64,000 bases of DNA, from contig NZ_CP023563.1 in NCBI RefSeq assembly GCF_002407185.1, positions 3,162,001-3,226,000 on the forward strand, written 5' to 3'. The position numbers and the translations under genes were made by a program. Of the stretch, positions 63,478 through 64,000 are shown piece after piece (within the stretch, counting starts at the first letter, position 1; every line of letters starts with the position of its first letter). Source of the DNA: Brachybacterium vulturis (GTDB lineage: Bacteria > Actinomycetota > Actinomycetes > Actinomycetales > Dermabacteraceae). The notes beneath the pieces are model-generated. The model was not told the origin of the DNA and did not search any database. It was given only the letters and a program-made list of their open reading frames with translations.

Positions 63478-63608
63478 GTGGGTGGACTCTCCTTCAGGGA
63501 TGTTCGGGTGAGTCCCGCCGCAGCCTGTGGGGTCATGCGGGCGCTGACGGTCCTCGGGGTGTCGCGCACGGACGGGTAGAGGGCCGGTCCGTGCACATAC
63601 AGGGACTG

Positions 63609-63617
63609 AGTATGCCA
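63609..63617 (-). promoter_or_regulatory. candidate extended -10 of rpsP
   Basis: TGGCATACT on the minus strand (63617-63609) is an extended -10 pattern about 130 nt before the rpsP GTG. The -35 match is poor. The extended part is the same as in the rplS promoter candidate. The rest of the 262-base gap between rpsP and the amidohydrolase stop shows nothing else. Confidence 0.35.
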
Positions 63618-63739
63618 GGCGAAGCGCCCCCGGCACCAGCCGCGAGCATGTGCACCAGGGCACACGCGACGCCGGGCCCGGTGCGCCGGGCCGGTCGGGC
63701 GGAGCCGGGCCGGCCGTGCGCGGCCGCTCCCCGGAGCGT

Positions 63740-64000
63740 TCAGGCGACGATCCGCCCTCCCAGCACGACGTGGCTCCGCTCGCGCAGGGCGCGATGGTCC
63801 GGGCGCGGGTCACGGGGCAGGACCACCAGATCGGCCGGGGCCCCGTCCTCCAGACCGGGCACCCGCAGGAATCGACGGGCCGCCCAGGTCGCGGCGTCCA
63901 GGATGGTGAGGGCGTCGAGCCCCGCCCGCGCGAACTCGTCCAGTTCGTCATGGATGATGCCGTGGCCGAGCACTCCCCCGGCGTCGGTGCCCACCAGCAG
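63740..64000 (-). CDS. amidohydrolase family protein (partial, C-terminal end)
   Basis: The last 86 residues of a minus-strand gene whose start lies beyond the window. [20 protein letters not shown] carries the metal-binding aspartate of the amidohydrolase superfamily. [19 protein letters not shown] and [14 protein letters not shown] are the typical C-terminal end (imidazolonepropionase/Xaa-Pro dipeptidase type). The substrate cannot be told from this part. It lies upstream of rpsP on the same strand, separated by 262 nt. Confidence 0.85.
   Translation of the reverse strand: MLVGTDAGGVLGHGIIHDELDEFARAGLDALTILDAATWAARRFLRVPGLEDGAPADLVVLPRDPRPDHRALRERSHVVLGGRIVA

Noticed and set aside
1..64000. 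tRNA, rRNA or tmRNA genes
   Set aside because: The intergenic gaps are short and none showed a T-loop GGTTCGAATCC-like box with a cloverleaf. A tRNA scan would settle this.

Overview
The window is a core-chromosome segment of a high-GC Gram-positive actinobacterium. The evidence is a GC content near 70%, frequent GTG starts, genes linked by ATGA or GTGA overlaps, and actinobacterial markers: a ClgR-type regulator, DUF3046 next to recA, DUF2469 next to rnhB, and a lysine/alanine-rich IF2. Gene content and order fit the Dermabacteraceae/Brachybacterium part of Micrococcales. That placement is recognition from gene order and was not computed. I see no prophage, insertion sequence, CRISPR array, rRNA or tRNA.

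Layout. 1-7.6 kb: dapF and miaA, then recA with a LexA-type operator, recX and miaB, preceded by clgR and DUF3046. 7.1-14 kb: cinA, pgsA, ftsK, rnj and dapA. 14-17.7 kb: a 916-residue asparagine-synthetase-like protein with a C-terminal domain resembling coenzyme F420 gamma-glutamyl ligase (the most unusual gene here), then a HAD phosphatase. 17.7-19.5 kb: a plus-strand azlC-azlD pair and an orphan protein. 19.5-26.2 kb: a small membrane protein, dapB, an M16 peptidase, pnp, rpsO and ribF. 26.6-28.1 kb: an L,D-transpeptidase on the plus strand.

28.3-35.9 kb is the rimP-nusA-ylxR-infB-rbfA-truB operon, carrying an extra Trm11-like methyltransferase between infB and rbfA. 36-41.4 kb: a ferritin-like lipoprotein, proS, a Tat-exported GH15-like protein and a GNAT protein. 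41.4-47.9 kb: ispG, rseP, dxr, a DivIVA-repeat protein, rlmN and cdsA. 48-51.5 kb: frr, pyrH, tsf and rpsB. 52-57.5 kb: an M23 peptidase, xerC, dprA, comM, yraN and DUF2469. 57.5-63.5 kb: rnhB, two signal peptidases, rplS, trmD, rimM, a lipoprotein of unknown function, khpA and rpsP. The window ends inside an amidohydrolase.

The genes mostly serve translation and its maturation (rimP to truB, rpsB-tsf, frr, rpsP to rplS), DAP/lysine synthesis (dapA, dapB, dapF), isoprenoid and phospholipid synthesis (dxr, ispG, cdsA, pgsA), cell-envelope work (L,D-transpeptidase, M23, FtsK, RseP, LepB) and DNA repair or uptake (recA, recX, dprA, comM). Several perfect intergenic hairpins and -10-like boxes were found by eye; none has experimental support.
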